The notes below the pieces were generated by a model, which saw only the letters and a list, made by a program, of their open reading frames with translations, searched no databases and was not told the origin of the DNA. From positions 186,001 through 250,000 of the forward strand of contig CANTFL010001446.1 in the NCBI GenBank assembly GCA_947650285.1: a DNA stretch of 64,000 nt. Direction: 5' to 3'. A program made the position numbers and the translations under genes. Every line of letters begins with the position of its first letter. The first letter of the stretch is position 1. Positions 12,408-23,100 of the stretch are shown in pieces. The DNA is from Hyaloperonospora brassicae (taxonomy: Eukaryota > Oomycota > Peronosporomycetes > Peronosporales > Peronosporaceae).

Positions 12408-12945
12408 TGTAGCGGAGCTACACAGCTCCTTAAGTCAGAGGAAGACTTTAACGCTCTCACGAGCAACTTTGGTTCAGAGAACCCGACTCAGAGAGTCAAC
12501 AGCTCAGAGAGCTAAGGTTTTGGTTCAGAGAACTCGACTCAGAGAGTCAACAAGCTCGGAGAGCTTACGGTCCCCGTTCCAGAGGGACCAAACGATTCAA
12601 ACGAATCACAGCACAGAGTGCTCGAGGACAAGCTACCTTTACAGGCGTTGCTTTTGTCCTCCCGATCAAAGACGCCTCGTAAGGCACGTGTCTCTTATTG
12701 ATCAAAAGGGGAACTGAATTTCATTTCTTCTTTAAACCTAAAGAACACCATAGAACAACGTACTTAACCTAGTCACTAAGGTTCAAAGTAAAACCTCTCT
12801 AAAGATCTCGTAATCAATTGTTGACAGACATCAGTCTTCAACAATTGATACAATCACTGTGTTCTAAAATTACTTTATAGGGTACCCCTCTCTTGTGTGC
12901 ACCACACCTATCGTCAACTACCAGTCGACGTGTAACCCCGTTACA
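12408..12945 (-). repeat. E1 3' LTR (538 bp)
   Basis: Starts TGTAGC and ends GTTACA on the plus strand. It matches 19574-20111 with about four mismatches. It contains a series of small hairpins such as GACTC-AGA-GAGTC, AGCTC-AGA-GAGCT and AGCAC-AGA-GTGCT, and a longer one with CAATTGTTGA arms. Confidence 0.95.
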
Positions 12946-12957
12946 CCCTCCCCCACC
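12946..12957 (-). promoter_or_regulatory. E1 polypurine tract
   Basis: On the sense (minus) strand GGTGGGGGAGGG directly precedes the 3' LTR. This is the expected plus-strand primer for reverse transcription. The same position in E3 reads TAAGGGGGGTGA. Confidence 0.8.
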
Positions 12958-13051
12958 AGACTGACGTTACCACAAAACGTCAATCGGTTTCTTTCCTCGA
13001 AGAGGTCGGTGTATGTGCGCTTAATCTCACGGTGGCAAAACACGAAGCACC

Positions 13052-14353
13052 ATGGCATCGCCACCCAACGAGTCTCGAACTTTTTCCCTTTACCTCGGTT
13101 TTAATGAGGATGTGGACTATGGTAGTGATACCAGTGTCCCTGGAGATGAAGGGATATCGTCCCACTCCGCTGTATCTGAGGCTCGACCTCAAACAGCACC
13201 GAATCCGTTCGTTAGACGTGGTGTTACCACAGCGCCAGGGGCGCAGCATCATACAACAGATGCAGATGAGAACATCATCACAAACCCGCTCGACGAGCAA
13301 CAGGAGTTAGCCCTCCAGCGTGAGGAGCGTGCTCTACGTCGCACTCATACCCAGACGGTTATTCAAAACCGGAGTGGTTACGTGTTCACAACACCTGACG
13401 TGGAGCAACGCCTCCGCCAAACGGAAGGCCGTAGCCTTTCAACATGGGCCATGGGCCCCGAGGCTACGTCGCCCAAAGATATAGCCGTTCGTCAGGCTCT
13501 AAATGAGAGATATCTCGAACCATTCTTTACCACACAAGGTCAGTACCGCGCGTATCTTGAGAGTTTGTCTCGTGGTGTCTCGGTTCGACCGATTAAGGGC
13601 GTGCCCATCTTGTTGTTCGCTGGCGAACTGCCCGAGGAGGAGGACAATCAGTTCATCCGTTGGGTGTATTGCAAGCGACACCTTAGCAGTGTGCCAGAGC
13701 TGCGGGCCAGCGCCGATGTGGCCGACGTTCGGTTGGAACGAAAGCTTCGGTTCGAGTATGCCAAACTCAAGGCCAGAAGCCAGTTGCATACACGTACGCG
13801 TTATGCTCCTGCTACAATGGTAGCCACTGGTCACGACCCCAATGTGCGGAGCAACACACGGCCCCCCACCACTATTGGTGAGAAGCGTAGTCGTTCGCAA
13901 GGCGACCCTGGCCACGATGTTCAAAAACATCCACGGCGTAAGGGCAGTCCTGCTGAAGGGGTATCTCATACTCCCACGAGTTCTCCGACTCCGGGTACCC
14001 TAGCCACTTCACAAGATACTGGTATTGGCCACGACGACGACGTCGCTGAAGGATTTTCTCCACATGGAACTGGTGGTTCCCTTGCTCATCGAGCAGCGTC
14101 GGTGGTGGTCGGGGTACCAAAGGAGGAGCATGAGAAGGTACTCCTTGAGCTGAGTGGTCTCCAAGAGACATTGGGTAAGACCCAGAGTGCGCTCGGCGCG
14201 AGGCAAGCCCGTGTTCAGGCGTTGGAGTTGGCCTTAGCCCGTGTGGATGGTCAGCTTGACCTCCTGGTTCGGAAGCAACAGTCGACGTCAAGGCCTTATT
14301 TCCATGCGCAAGCGCCTCCGAGTTCACATGGGACGGGTCCCGATACGGCTTAA
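13052..14353 (+). CDS. Antisense ORF of E1 (aORF), 433 aa, function unknown
   Basis: Reads opposite to gag-pol and starts 106 nt inside the 3' LTR. The first ~270 residues lie in the region between pol and the LTR. They include a DEQQELALQREERALRR segment, a conserved NRSGYV block and ELPEEEDNQF. Residues ~274-343 are encoded opposite the pol chromodomain, and residues ~355-415 (EEHEKVLLELSGLQETLGK and onward) have heptad spacing suggesting a coiled coil. The stop codon falls opposite the pol GLLKP codons. No signal peptide or membrane segment is seen. The frame is free of lesions although gag-pol of the same copy is ruined, and a broken homologue exists in E2 at the same place. It resembles no domain I know. 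Antisense ORFs in this position are described for some plant Tat/Ogre gypsy elements, but sequence homology to those is not claimed. Confidence 0.7.
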   Translation: MASPPNESRTFSLYLGFNEDVDYGSDTSVPGDEGISSHSAVSEARPQTAPNPFVRRGVTTAPGAQHHTTDADENIITNPLDEQQELALQREERALRRTHTQTVIQNRSGYVFTTPDVEQRLRQTEGRSLSTWAMGPEATSPKDIAVRQALNERYLEPFFTTQGQYRAYLESLSRGVSVRPIKGVPILLFAGELPEEEDNQFIRWVYCKRHLSSVPELRASADVADVRLERKLRFEYAKLKARSQLHTRTRYAPATMVATGHDPNVRSNTRPPTTIGEKRSRSQGDPGHDVQKHPRRKGSPAEGVSHTPTSSPTPGTLATSQDTGIGHDDDVAEGFSPHGTGGSLAHRAASVVVGVPKEEHEKVLLELSGLQETLGKTQSALGARQARVQALELALARVDGQLDLLVRKQQSTSRPYFHAQAPPSSHGTGPDTA

Positions 14354-17300
14354 GCAAGCCAACGTAGAACACTGGGTGCGTGCGCAGTTTGCGCGGAAGG
14401 TTGAGCGTATACGCAAGTCCCTTCTTAGCGATGACTGTGAACGGCCCAATGAAGCGCGGACGCAACTTTGTCTTGAAGACAGCAGAGACTATATTTGTAG
14501 GTAGGTTTTTAGCATTGAGTAGAACTTGGTCTCCGACCTTATAACGTTCAATACATCCTCTGCCTTTAACATCAGCTTGCTCCTTCTGTTTATCTTGGCT
14601 ATCAGCCAGTGCATCACGCACGTGTCGTAACACATTCAATCGCGTTGCGAGAAACTCGCTTACCTGTTTCTGAACAGTAGCAGGGCTGATATCTGCAAGC
14701 CGATCGGCCATCTCTTCGCCACCAAGCCCTAAACCACGCAGTGGTAGCGTTAACGGAACGCGAGGGTGTGTGAGACCGTTCACGTAGAACGAAGTAAAGC
14801 CTGTAGAGGCGTGAACAGCGTTATTTGACGCAAACTCAACAACAGGAAGCATTAAACTCCAACGTTTTGGGGTATTAGCGCAAACACTGCGTAATATGTC
14901 ACCGATGACGCGATTGACTCGCTCGGTTTGACCATCGGTCTGCGGGTGAACCGCCGTGGACATGTCCAAATGTGTGCCGATCACGTTGAAGATGGACTTC
15001 CAAAACTTCCCAGTGAAGCGAGGATCTCTGTCAGAGACTATTGCCACAGGCAAGCCGTGTTGTCGAGACACTCTATCGATAAACAGCGTAGCTGTACCTT
15101 AACCATCAATGGTATCTGGTATAGCCGCCAAGTGAGCCATCTTGCTCAAACGGTCAACAAAGACCACAATACCCGTATTGCCTTGCACATCTTTCGGCAG
15201 ACCGAACATGAAATCCATGCTGATGGACTCCCAGCACCCAAAGGGTATAGGGAGACTAGCGAGCGGCGCAGCCGCATGAGCTGAGAGTTATACCCGTTGA
15301 CACGTTTTGCACGTACGCACGTATGTACCTACCCATTTGTAAAGTTTGGGCCACCAATAGTATTGTCTCACGGAGCTATATGTTTTCTCTCGACCGAGAT
15401 GACCGCTCACCGCAGTATCATGCGCCTCATAGAGGATGCGATACTTCAATTCCTCATCATGAGGGACAACGATACGGGGAGTATCATCCATATCTGTGCT
15501 ATAGCACAACAGGCCTTGATCGATGGAGTATCGATGTAGCCTCGCACGCAAACGTGCCGACAATTTAATGTCTGAGTCGTTAAACTCCTCGCTTCCCAGA
15601 GCACGTAGAAAAGCTACACAATGTTCATCTATGGCATATGCCGAACGAATGAGATCTGTGACCGATGATGACAGAGTCGTAACATGAGCAAGCTCATAGT
15701 CAGGCCTACGTGACAACGCATCAGCCAAAGCATTCTGCTTGCCCGGCTTGTACTTCACCTCGAAGTTGTATTCCGCAAAGAAATAGAGCCAAAGAGCCAT
15801 TCTCTGAGAGAGGTGTGGTGACTGGATCGCAGTGCGTAATGACGCATGATCTGTATAGATCACAAAAAGGCTTAGAGCCAAGCAGATGAACTCTGAATTT
15901 GACTAAAGCATACTTCATCGCAAGTAGCTCTTTATCATGAACTGGATAGTTCTTCTCAGCTGCTTTTAGCTGTCGGGACTCAAACGCAATGACGCGTTCC
16001 CGTCCATGGTCATCTGTTTGTAACAGAGCACTGCCGATGGCAAAATCAGATGCGTCACAGACGACACTGAAAGGCCGATCAGGATCGGGCAAAGCCAAGA
16101 TTGGCGCATGAAGAAGACTCTCTTTAACCGCCGTAAAGGCTTCATGCTCGGTGTTAGTCCAACACCACTCCGTATCCTTTTTTTAAGAGATTGGATAATG
16201 GCCGAGCCACGTCTGCATAGTTTGCACTATACTTGTGTAAGTAATTGGCGAGACCAAGCCACTTACGTAAGTCCTTTTGGTTCTTAGGAACCGTCCAATC
16301 GACTATGGCTTTTGTCTTAGCAGGATCCGCTCTAAGACCACGCTTCCCAATGAAGCACCCTAAAAAGGGAATCTCTTGTGCACCAAAGATGCACTTAGAG
16401 GCGTTGGCATACAACTTGTTCGTGCGCATGCACTCGAGCACTGCTCTTAAATGGTCGATGTGATTATCCACATCAGACCGGCCGTTCATAGCACGACTAT
16501 GGACAAAAATGTCATCAAAGTAAGTCTGTGCATAACCTCGATGAGGACGAAACAGTTGTGTCACAAGACAATTGAACGTAGCTGGGGCATTGGACAAGCC
16601 CTGTGGCATAACTAGCCACTACCAGAGCATACCGCTCGGGGTACTAACCGCTGTCAGCGGAATATCCTTCTCACGCATGAGCAATTGGTAATAAGCATCG
16701 ACTAAGTCGAGTGCACTGTACATTGTACATCCCACCATTTTGTTCTGAAGAACATCTTTCCTAGGGATTGGTGTCTGAGCCGGAATCGTGGCAGCATTAA
16801 GCTTATTGTAAGCATGAACAATGCGCCACTTCCCATTGGGCTTTCGGACACAAAAGGTGGGCGTGGAATGAGGAGATTTGCTCTCACGAACCATCCCCGC
16901 TGCGTGCTTTGCACGAAAGAAGTCGTCTATGACGTCACACTGCTCCTTTGGTATAGGCCACTGCCGTGTTACGCAGTATTTGGTTCCAGGTACTAGGTCA
17001 ATTTCATGACGCACACCTCTATCCGGAGGTAAGGCAGACGGTGGGTCGTGACACACCACGTCTTGAAATTCCTTTACCAAAGGATAAAACGGATCAAGAG
17101 GATCCTTAAGGATCGAAGATCCACTACGCGCACTAAGTGTTGCCTTCGTGTCCTCAAGGACTGACTCGTCCAATAAAGAGGATGAGTTCAACTCAACATC
17201 GGGTCGAATGACCACTAAGTCGGATAACTCTCCTGCCTTTAAGGCTTGGCTGAATTCGCCATCAGACATTTCATCTAGTTCAAGGAGATTATCTAGAGAA

Positions 17301-18505
17301 GGAAGAGTCTCAAGTTTAATGTTGCCAGCAACATGGCCGGTCATTCCATTGACAAGTGTATATAGTGTATTGTTACTATTATCACTCCTTAACATCTCGG
17401 ACGTCTGGCGCTTGACAGTTGCCACCCGACGCCGAGATTGTTTCCTCAAAGAAACCTTACGCCTCCTAGAGGCCGGGACAGTAGGGTCCCTGTAGTTGCT
17501 ATCTGCTATAGCACGCTCTATACGAGAGCTCATGTCTTGATCGACATTTGGTGAAGTGTTACGTAACTCGAACACTTCACCCAGTGGATTTACACGTACC
17601 ACTTCACGTATCAGCATCCGGGTCTAGCCCTGTATGCTCTGGCTTATCGCCAACAATGTCATTACCGACATTCAGTGTGGTGCCAACTCGGCCGCCCTCA
17701 CTCGGTGGAATTTCACGTGCCACCCCACTCACATCAGAGGAATAACATTCTTGATGTCTCGGCCCATGGCCAATCATGCTTGACGCATGCAGTGACTCAT
17801 TATCACAACGAGTATCACTCAACGGAGTACAACTCTCTTCAAATACGTTAGAAGAGCTCCGCTCAATATTCATGTCATAGACATTCGAGTTAATCAACTC
17901 CGACATACCAATGTCCAGCACATTGACATCTTCCGTCAATGACTCGCGCCAATAGCGCTTTTGTTGCCTAGCGAAGGTGGGTTCATGACTCTCCAAAACT
18001 TCACTAGGAACATTGCGCGTTGCGCCTAAGGTCTCAGACCTCCAATCGATCCATGGTTCATGGCGTTCAAGCCAGGCCATGCCTAGGATGAGATCGTATC
18101 TCGAATCCAAGTCAAGGACAAGACAGCGTTCTGTGCTATCAAAGTCCAAAAACTTCACGCCCAAGTTCAACGGAACTTTAGGCACAGTAACGCGACTACC
18201 TGTCGCTTACCGAACAGTGATGGAATCACCCTCGTGCGCTCTGAGCGCCTCAGCATATTGCTGACTCCCCATGAGGGAATGGCGTCTAGCATAGTTGCAT
18301 GACGCCCCAGAATCGATTAATATCGACCAGTGCTTCTCAAAGCCTTTAACTATCGCCTCGGCGACTAACAAGCCAGGCTTGTATCCACGCTCTGTGCTTG
18401 CTGGCACGGAGCTCTGTGGGGCTAAGCCCTGTTTTGCTCTACCTCGTAGAAAAGTGACAGAACTCAGTTCTACCCCAGTAGGGCACCCCGCGCCTACTGG
18501 GTGTC
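13872..18505 (-). pseudogene. E1 pol (protease, RT, RNase H, integrase, chromodomain), broken
   Basis: Domains in sense order: aspartic protease with LIDSGAS (~18330); RT with [25 protein letters not shown] and YFDDIFVHSR (~16.9-16.4 kb); RNase H with CDASDFAIGSAL and YTDHASLRT (~16.1-15.8 kb); integrase HHCC zinc segment ending CKTCQR (~15.3 kb); ISMDF (first catalytic Asp intact) and SDRDPRF; HPQTDGQTERVN; a GPF module (FIGPFTVI); and a C-terminal chromodomain ending near 13875 (FHVEKIL, YLVKWLGYPESENSWE). Lesions: TAA near 18207, 1-nt insertion near 17612, TAG 16619-16621, T-run frameshift near 16180, frameshift near 15870, TAA 15288-15290 and TAA 15099-15101. The last open block, 15071-13872, is intact. 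Confidence 0.9.
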
Positions 18506-18515
18506 GACGTTTCCC
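18476..18515 (-). promoter_or_regulatory. E1 -1 ribosomal frameshift signal at gag-pol junction
   Basis: The slippery heptamer G GGA AAC (18515-18509) lies in the gag reading frame as cgG GGA AAC, four codons before the gag TAG (18496-18494). A -1 slip there enters the pol frame that leads into protease. After a 9-nt spacer comes a stem with arms CAGTAGG and CCTACTG (18499-18476) whose 5' arm contains the gag stop. Heptamer type, frame and spacing all match textbook -1 signals. In E2 the heptamer is mutated, consistent with that copy being dead. Confidence 0.75.
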
Positions 18516-19515
18516 CGTGCCATACCAGGTTTCTGGTTGCGGCCCATAAGGTTACGTTGTTGCTTACGCAAAGGACAAGTGGGGCGTAGATGTTTGGTGC
18601 TTCCACACATATAACAACGTCTCACTTCCTGTCGCTATCTGCAACATGAAGCTCCGCTTCACCTTCATCTTCTGCATGGCTGATTTCCATCGGTTCTGGC
18701 TTACATTAAGCCGGGGTGCCCGCAAAGGTCGCCCTCGCAAAGCTTGGGTTGTACCCATTCCAACCAAGTCTGGCCGACTTGAAGTTGTGCTCAGCATTTT
18801 GAGCGATGCTAACAGCTTCCTCAAAAGTAGAGGAATGTACCCAAAAGACCTCGGTCCTGGCAACGTCATTGCGCAGACCTTCCATAAAGACTGTCACGCA
18901 GACAGTCTCAGGGAGAGGGTCAGACTGCATGGCAGCCATCAGAGTTCTCAACTCTTGTACATAGTCCGTTAACTCGTTCTTACCCTGACGGGTGGACAAG
19001 AAGCGTGAACTCACGCGATGGGCCTGGTTAGGCGGCGAGAAAACTTGCAACAGGTCTAGCTTGAGCGAATCCCATGTGGGAAACGCCAAGTCGACCGACG
19101 TGCCGCACGTCAGAGCCCATTCTCTAGCTCTTCCATCAAGTTTTGAGATCGCCAGAGATACTCGCTGATGCTCGACTGAGATCAAGCCAGATCTCATGGC
19201 CATCCCAATCTCACGGATCCAGAGGATGAGGTTTTCACCCTCCTTTCCGGAGAAATGCTTGACGTCCACCCGAAGGGGACGAGGCTTAGCCTCTTCGTCT
19301 GGCATAGCCACAAAGCGTGTGGGCATAGCCGACGCTACCTGGTTCTAAACCTGCCCTAAAAGGGCCGTTTCATACTGCATAAAGGTCTCGACACGCGCAT
19401 TAAGCACGTCGGGACCTTGTGCAGCGAGAAACTCAACATATTCTGGGCCTACGGCCGCGGTTAGCTTATCTAGCGCAACCATTTGGGCCTCATTGAGGGG
19501 TGTGGATTGTTCCAT
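18494..19515 (-). pseudogene. E1 gag, broken
   Basis: Begins with ATG at 19515, 58 nt after the 5' LTR. The capsid-like retrotransposon gag region contains WIREIGMAMRSG and WDSLKLDLLQVFSPPNQAHR. Three lesions by comparison with E2: TAG at 19345-19347 (codon 57, where E2 has Glu), TAA at 18706-18708 (E2 Tyr), and a 1-nt deletion near 18632 before the zinc-knuckle-like Cys segment. Frame and position of the end are inferred from E2 and from the frameshift signal. Confidence 0.85.
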
Positions 19516-19560
19516 CCTCGCAGAGGGTCAGTCGTTACGACTCAGGCGTAAATTGACTAC

Positions 19561-19571
19561 GATTGCTGCCA
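19561..19571 (-). other. E1 primer binding site
   Basis: Two bases after the 5' LTR the sense strand reads TGGCAGCAATC, decayed from the TGGTAGCACTT seen in E2 and E3. TGGTAGC is complementary to a tRNA 3' end of GCTACCA type, as in several initiator-Met tRNAs. The exact tRNA is not established. Confidence 0.6.
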
Positions 19572-19573
19572 AG

Positions 19574-20111
19574 TGTAGCAGAGCTACACAGCTCCTTAAG
19601 TCAGAGGAAGACCTTAACGCTCTCACGAGCAACTTTGGTTCAGAGAACCCGACTCAGAGAGTCAACAGCTCAGAGAGCTAAGGTTTTGGTTCATAGAACC
19701 CGACTCAGAGAGTCAACAAGCTCGGAGAGCTTACGGTCCCCGTTCCAGAGGGACCAAACGATTCAAACGAATCACAGCACAGAGTGCTCGAGGACAAGCT
19801 ACCTTTACAGGCGTTGCTTTTGTCCTCCCGATCAAAGACGCCTCGTAAGGCACGTGTCTCTTATTGATCAAAAGGGGAACTGAATTTCATTTCTTCTTTA
19901 AACCTAAAGAACACCATAGAACAACGTACTTAACCTAGTCACTAAGGTTCAAAGTAAAACCTCTCTAAAGATCTCGTAATCAATTGTTGACAGACATCAG
20001 TCTTCAACAATTGATACAATCACTGTGTTCTAAAATTACTTTATAGGGTACCCCTCTCTTGTGTGCACCACACCTATCGTCAACTACCAGTCGACGTGTA
20101 ACCCCGTTACA
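19574..20111 (-). repeat. E1 5' LTR (538 bp)
   Basis: Same length and ends as the 12408-12945 LTR, with about four substitutions between them. Followed by CCGCG, the right target duplication. Confidence 0.95.
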
Positions 20112-20116
20112 CCGCG

Positions 20117-23100
20117 TGTCAGCTGCTGACGCAATACAACTAGAGTATATTCATATATGTAGAGTATACATCTATAGTTATAGCCATGGGCCCTGTTCCT
20201 TTCGGACGACATCTCTACTGACATCTGAACATAACTTATCTTATCGTATGGTTTCGATTGTTTATTGTGGAACGTATTGGAATAATAGCATTCTTGATTA
20301 TAATTATTCGCCATGCTCATAAATCCGAATTAAATTACTTCGTATTCAAGCTAATCGTAACATAAAGCTTGTATCAAGACGTTCGCGAATTTCTACACGC
20401 GTGGTTACGCTCATTGAAAAAAGACTTTATTTAGCAAAGTCAACGTAGCCTGACCAAATCACGTATGATTTGTTCAATGTAGAAACGTCAACGTAACTTC
20501 ATAGAAACTCATGATTCTATTTACAAGCTGGTCATTACGGTTTTGGTGTGCTACTTCTTTGTGTAATCAAAACCGTGAGGGATTGAATACGCGCATTTTA
20601 TTGAGTCCATAACTGTGAGCCCTAGCGTTGGTCACTTTTATGATCGTTTTTGTTATCTTTACATGGATCTAGGTGGGTTGCCCTTTACTTAAAACGTCAT
20701 TCGACTCCTATTAATTGTTAATAACAGCTTACCGCATCTTCAACAATAAAAGATAAGCAATGTCGTTGACAAGAGTGCAATCATGTAATATTGCGTCATA
20801 CGTCTTCACCAACAATCCATCAATATTTATATAATTACCTGACTTAGATCAGCGCATCGGCAGTCAGATCGGAGCCTTGTCAGACAAACCATATCTATAC
20901 CTCAGAGTTTCTTTCCATATTCGATATTAAATCTGTAGCACTCCCATTAGGTCACAAGTATAACACTAATTTGTCAAATTACGAACAGATTATAACTTAC
21001 TTCCTCTATTTTACGCCCTCAAAGTATCGGGTCATGGTCGCTAAATGTGACGTGAAAGTAGATTAACATTCGTACATCATGTTGATTCCCTAATTCGTTC
21101 TTCGAGAAATATTAGTCGTACTCTCACAAACTCTTTCTCCAAATCACGGGGTTCCACAGTTTTGTAAATGCTAGTTCCCATTTAATTTTTTCATGGACTT
21201 ATCAAGCGTTTTTTGAAATATATGATGCCCACTCCCTTTCTAACACAACATGGTTCGACCTTCCTTATATGCACGCAATAGGCTTGATAATTTATTATCT
21301 CTTTGCTTCTCTAGAGCACCAATGAGGGGAGGCTGTGCTAAGGAAATGTTTGGCAAAAAAGTGCTCATATATACGACCTATATTATCATTCAATTGTAAA
21401 CATTGTATGAGATGGCGATAAGCAGAGATGTTACGGTGTCATCCAATAGTTTGTCGTCGACTAGATCGTTGCTTATAAAGACTCATCCCATCGTTTTCAA
21501 AGATCTCCTACCGTCGGCATACAAAAAAGAACAAGTGCTCAATTATCAACGAATATCAAACGGCTTCAGCTTTTCCTAATTCATTGAGCTTAATTGGTCC
21601 CAGCCTGCGTCTTGTTAATCGACAAGATCACCATAAAACCATAGTGCTCTTTGCGACGGTTTAGTATTCGTTTATTGATAATAAGTCAAGTATTGTATTT
21701 GGAGCATGCTCGTGACTACAAGTACGATGTTTTAAACAATACGCTTGTCATATATCATGGCATAATACATCATAGGATACCAATCCATAACATTTAGGAA
21801 TATTATTGCATTGCGGCCATGTAATAACATCCCGCACCGGACCTATTGTATTTATTCCTTAGTGTGCGTTGCTGCAATTTGCCGGAACTTTGACACAAGT
21901 AACTTTCAATTGAGATCCATCAATTATCTCCATCATCAGACCGAAGTCAAAGTATTGCGAAGACCAACTCGAACATCTCTCTCTTCTGATACCTGTTACG
22001 CGGGGACGAGTCAGCAATTATATGGTAGCCGATTTGTTCATTTTGCTACAGATGAGCTATCGAGAAGAAACACGCTATAATTTGTGCTGAAGGTGTCCAT
22101 TTATCCTGGCCGTCATGTATTTTTTGGTGAATATCATCCATCTGCTTAACGCAATGCGTACGGATAGATCCGCGCATGTCGATTTATGGTCAAATACGGT
22201 GTGTATACTAGTTTCAGTTGATTCATGCGCGCTATGCAACACGCAAGTGCAGATGAATGGGTAGTATCCGAGGAATCTTCATCCTGTTGTATCCTTATAG
22301 AAGCTACATCGTACAGAGTAATGACATGTCTATTATATTGATCACTTTATGGCTTCAAATCGTTAGAGAATTTCTTTGTTACGTAGTTACACAAAACCAA
22401 TTCACCAAGACAGGAGAGGCACATTTGTTTACGAAAAAGCCTTACTTTGTGTCCACTTTTGTCCATCCCTTACCCCTTCTTGATCTTCTTCTTCCGTGAA
22501 TAAATTCTTCACGCCTTTCTGAACTCATTGATAGTTTCTAATTCTCCTACCTCATAGCGTCATCATCATTTAGTAGCCACCCTTGAAGACGCGGCAGCAG
22601 TTGTGCAAAGATAGCGGTCACAAGAATCAGTAAACCTTGGTCGAGCACAACTCTCCTTCCTGCACGGGAAGGGCGTACTTTAATTATGAGTTTCGGAGTT
22701 CGATGAGAGGTAGTTCATATCATAATGCAAGCAACGCGACGCTTTGGGGGATGCATATCCTGAACGGATAAAGCACTATCTGCAGATATGGTAACATGCA
22801 AGTAGGATGGCTCTTCGTAATGTTTCACATCCCTATTCGCTAATGCTAGCATCGATTGGCACTACCAACCTCTTAAGCGTCTACTGGATGAATACAAAGT
22901 TCAGATATCGGTAAATGGTCATCAACAGCAACAATAAGTGGACCCGTAAGTCATTTGTGTATTCCCTTCCCCACAAAGACAAAAGTAAGTCGGATTGTTT
23001 GTGTGCTACTGATACATGTCGTCCGAAATGCCATCACATTATTCTCCAAATCACCTTATATATTTTCCATCCAAACCTGCTCTTGCAATATTTTTTCAGG

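Larger units (their letters stand above)
12408..20111 (-). mobile_element. Ty3/gypsy chromodomain retrotransposon E1
   Basis: A 7704-bp element with coding strand minus, flanked by the 5-bp duplication CCGCG (12403-12407 and 20112-20116). Its two 538-bp LTRs differ at about 4 positions by eye, so the insertion is recent. In sense order it holds LTR, a TGG-type primer site, gag, protease, RT, RNase H, integrase, chromodomain, polypurine tract and LTR. An intact antisense ORF (13052-14353) sits beside the 3' LTR. Gag-pol is broken by at least ten stops or frameshifts, although the LTRs are nearly identical. E1 was therefore probably mobilised in trans as an already defective copy. Confidence 0.95.
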
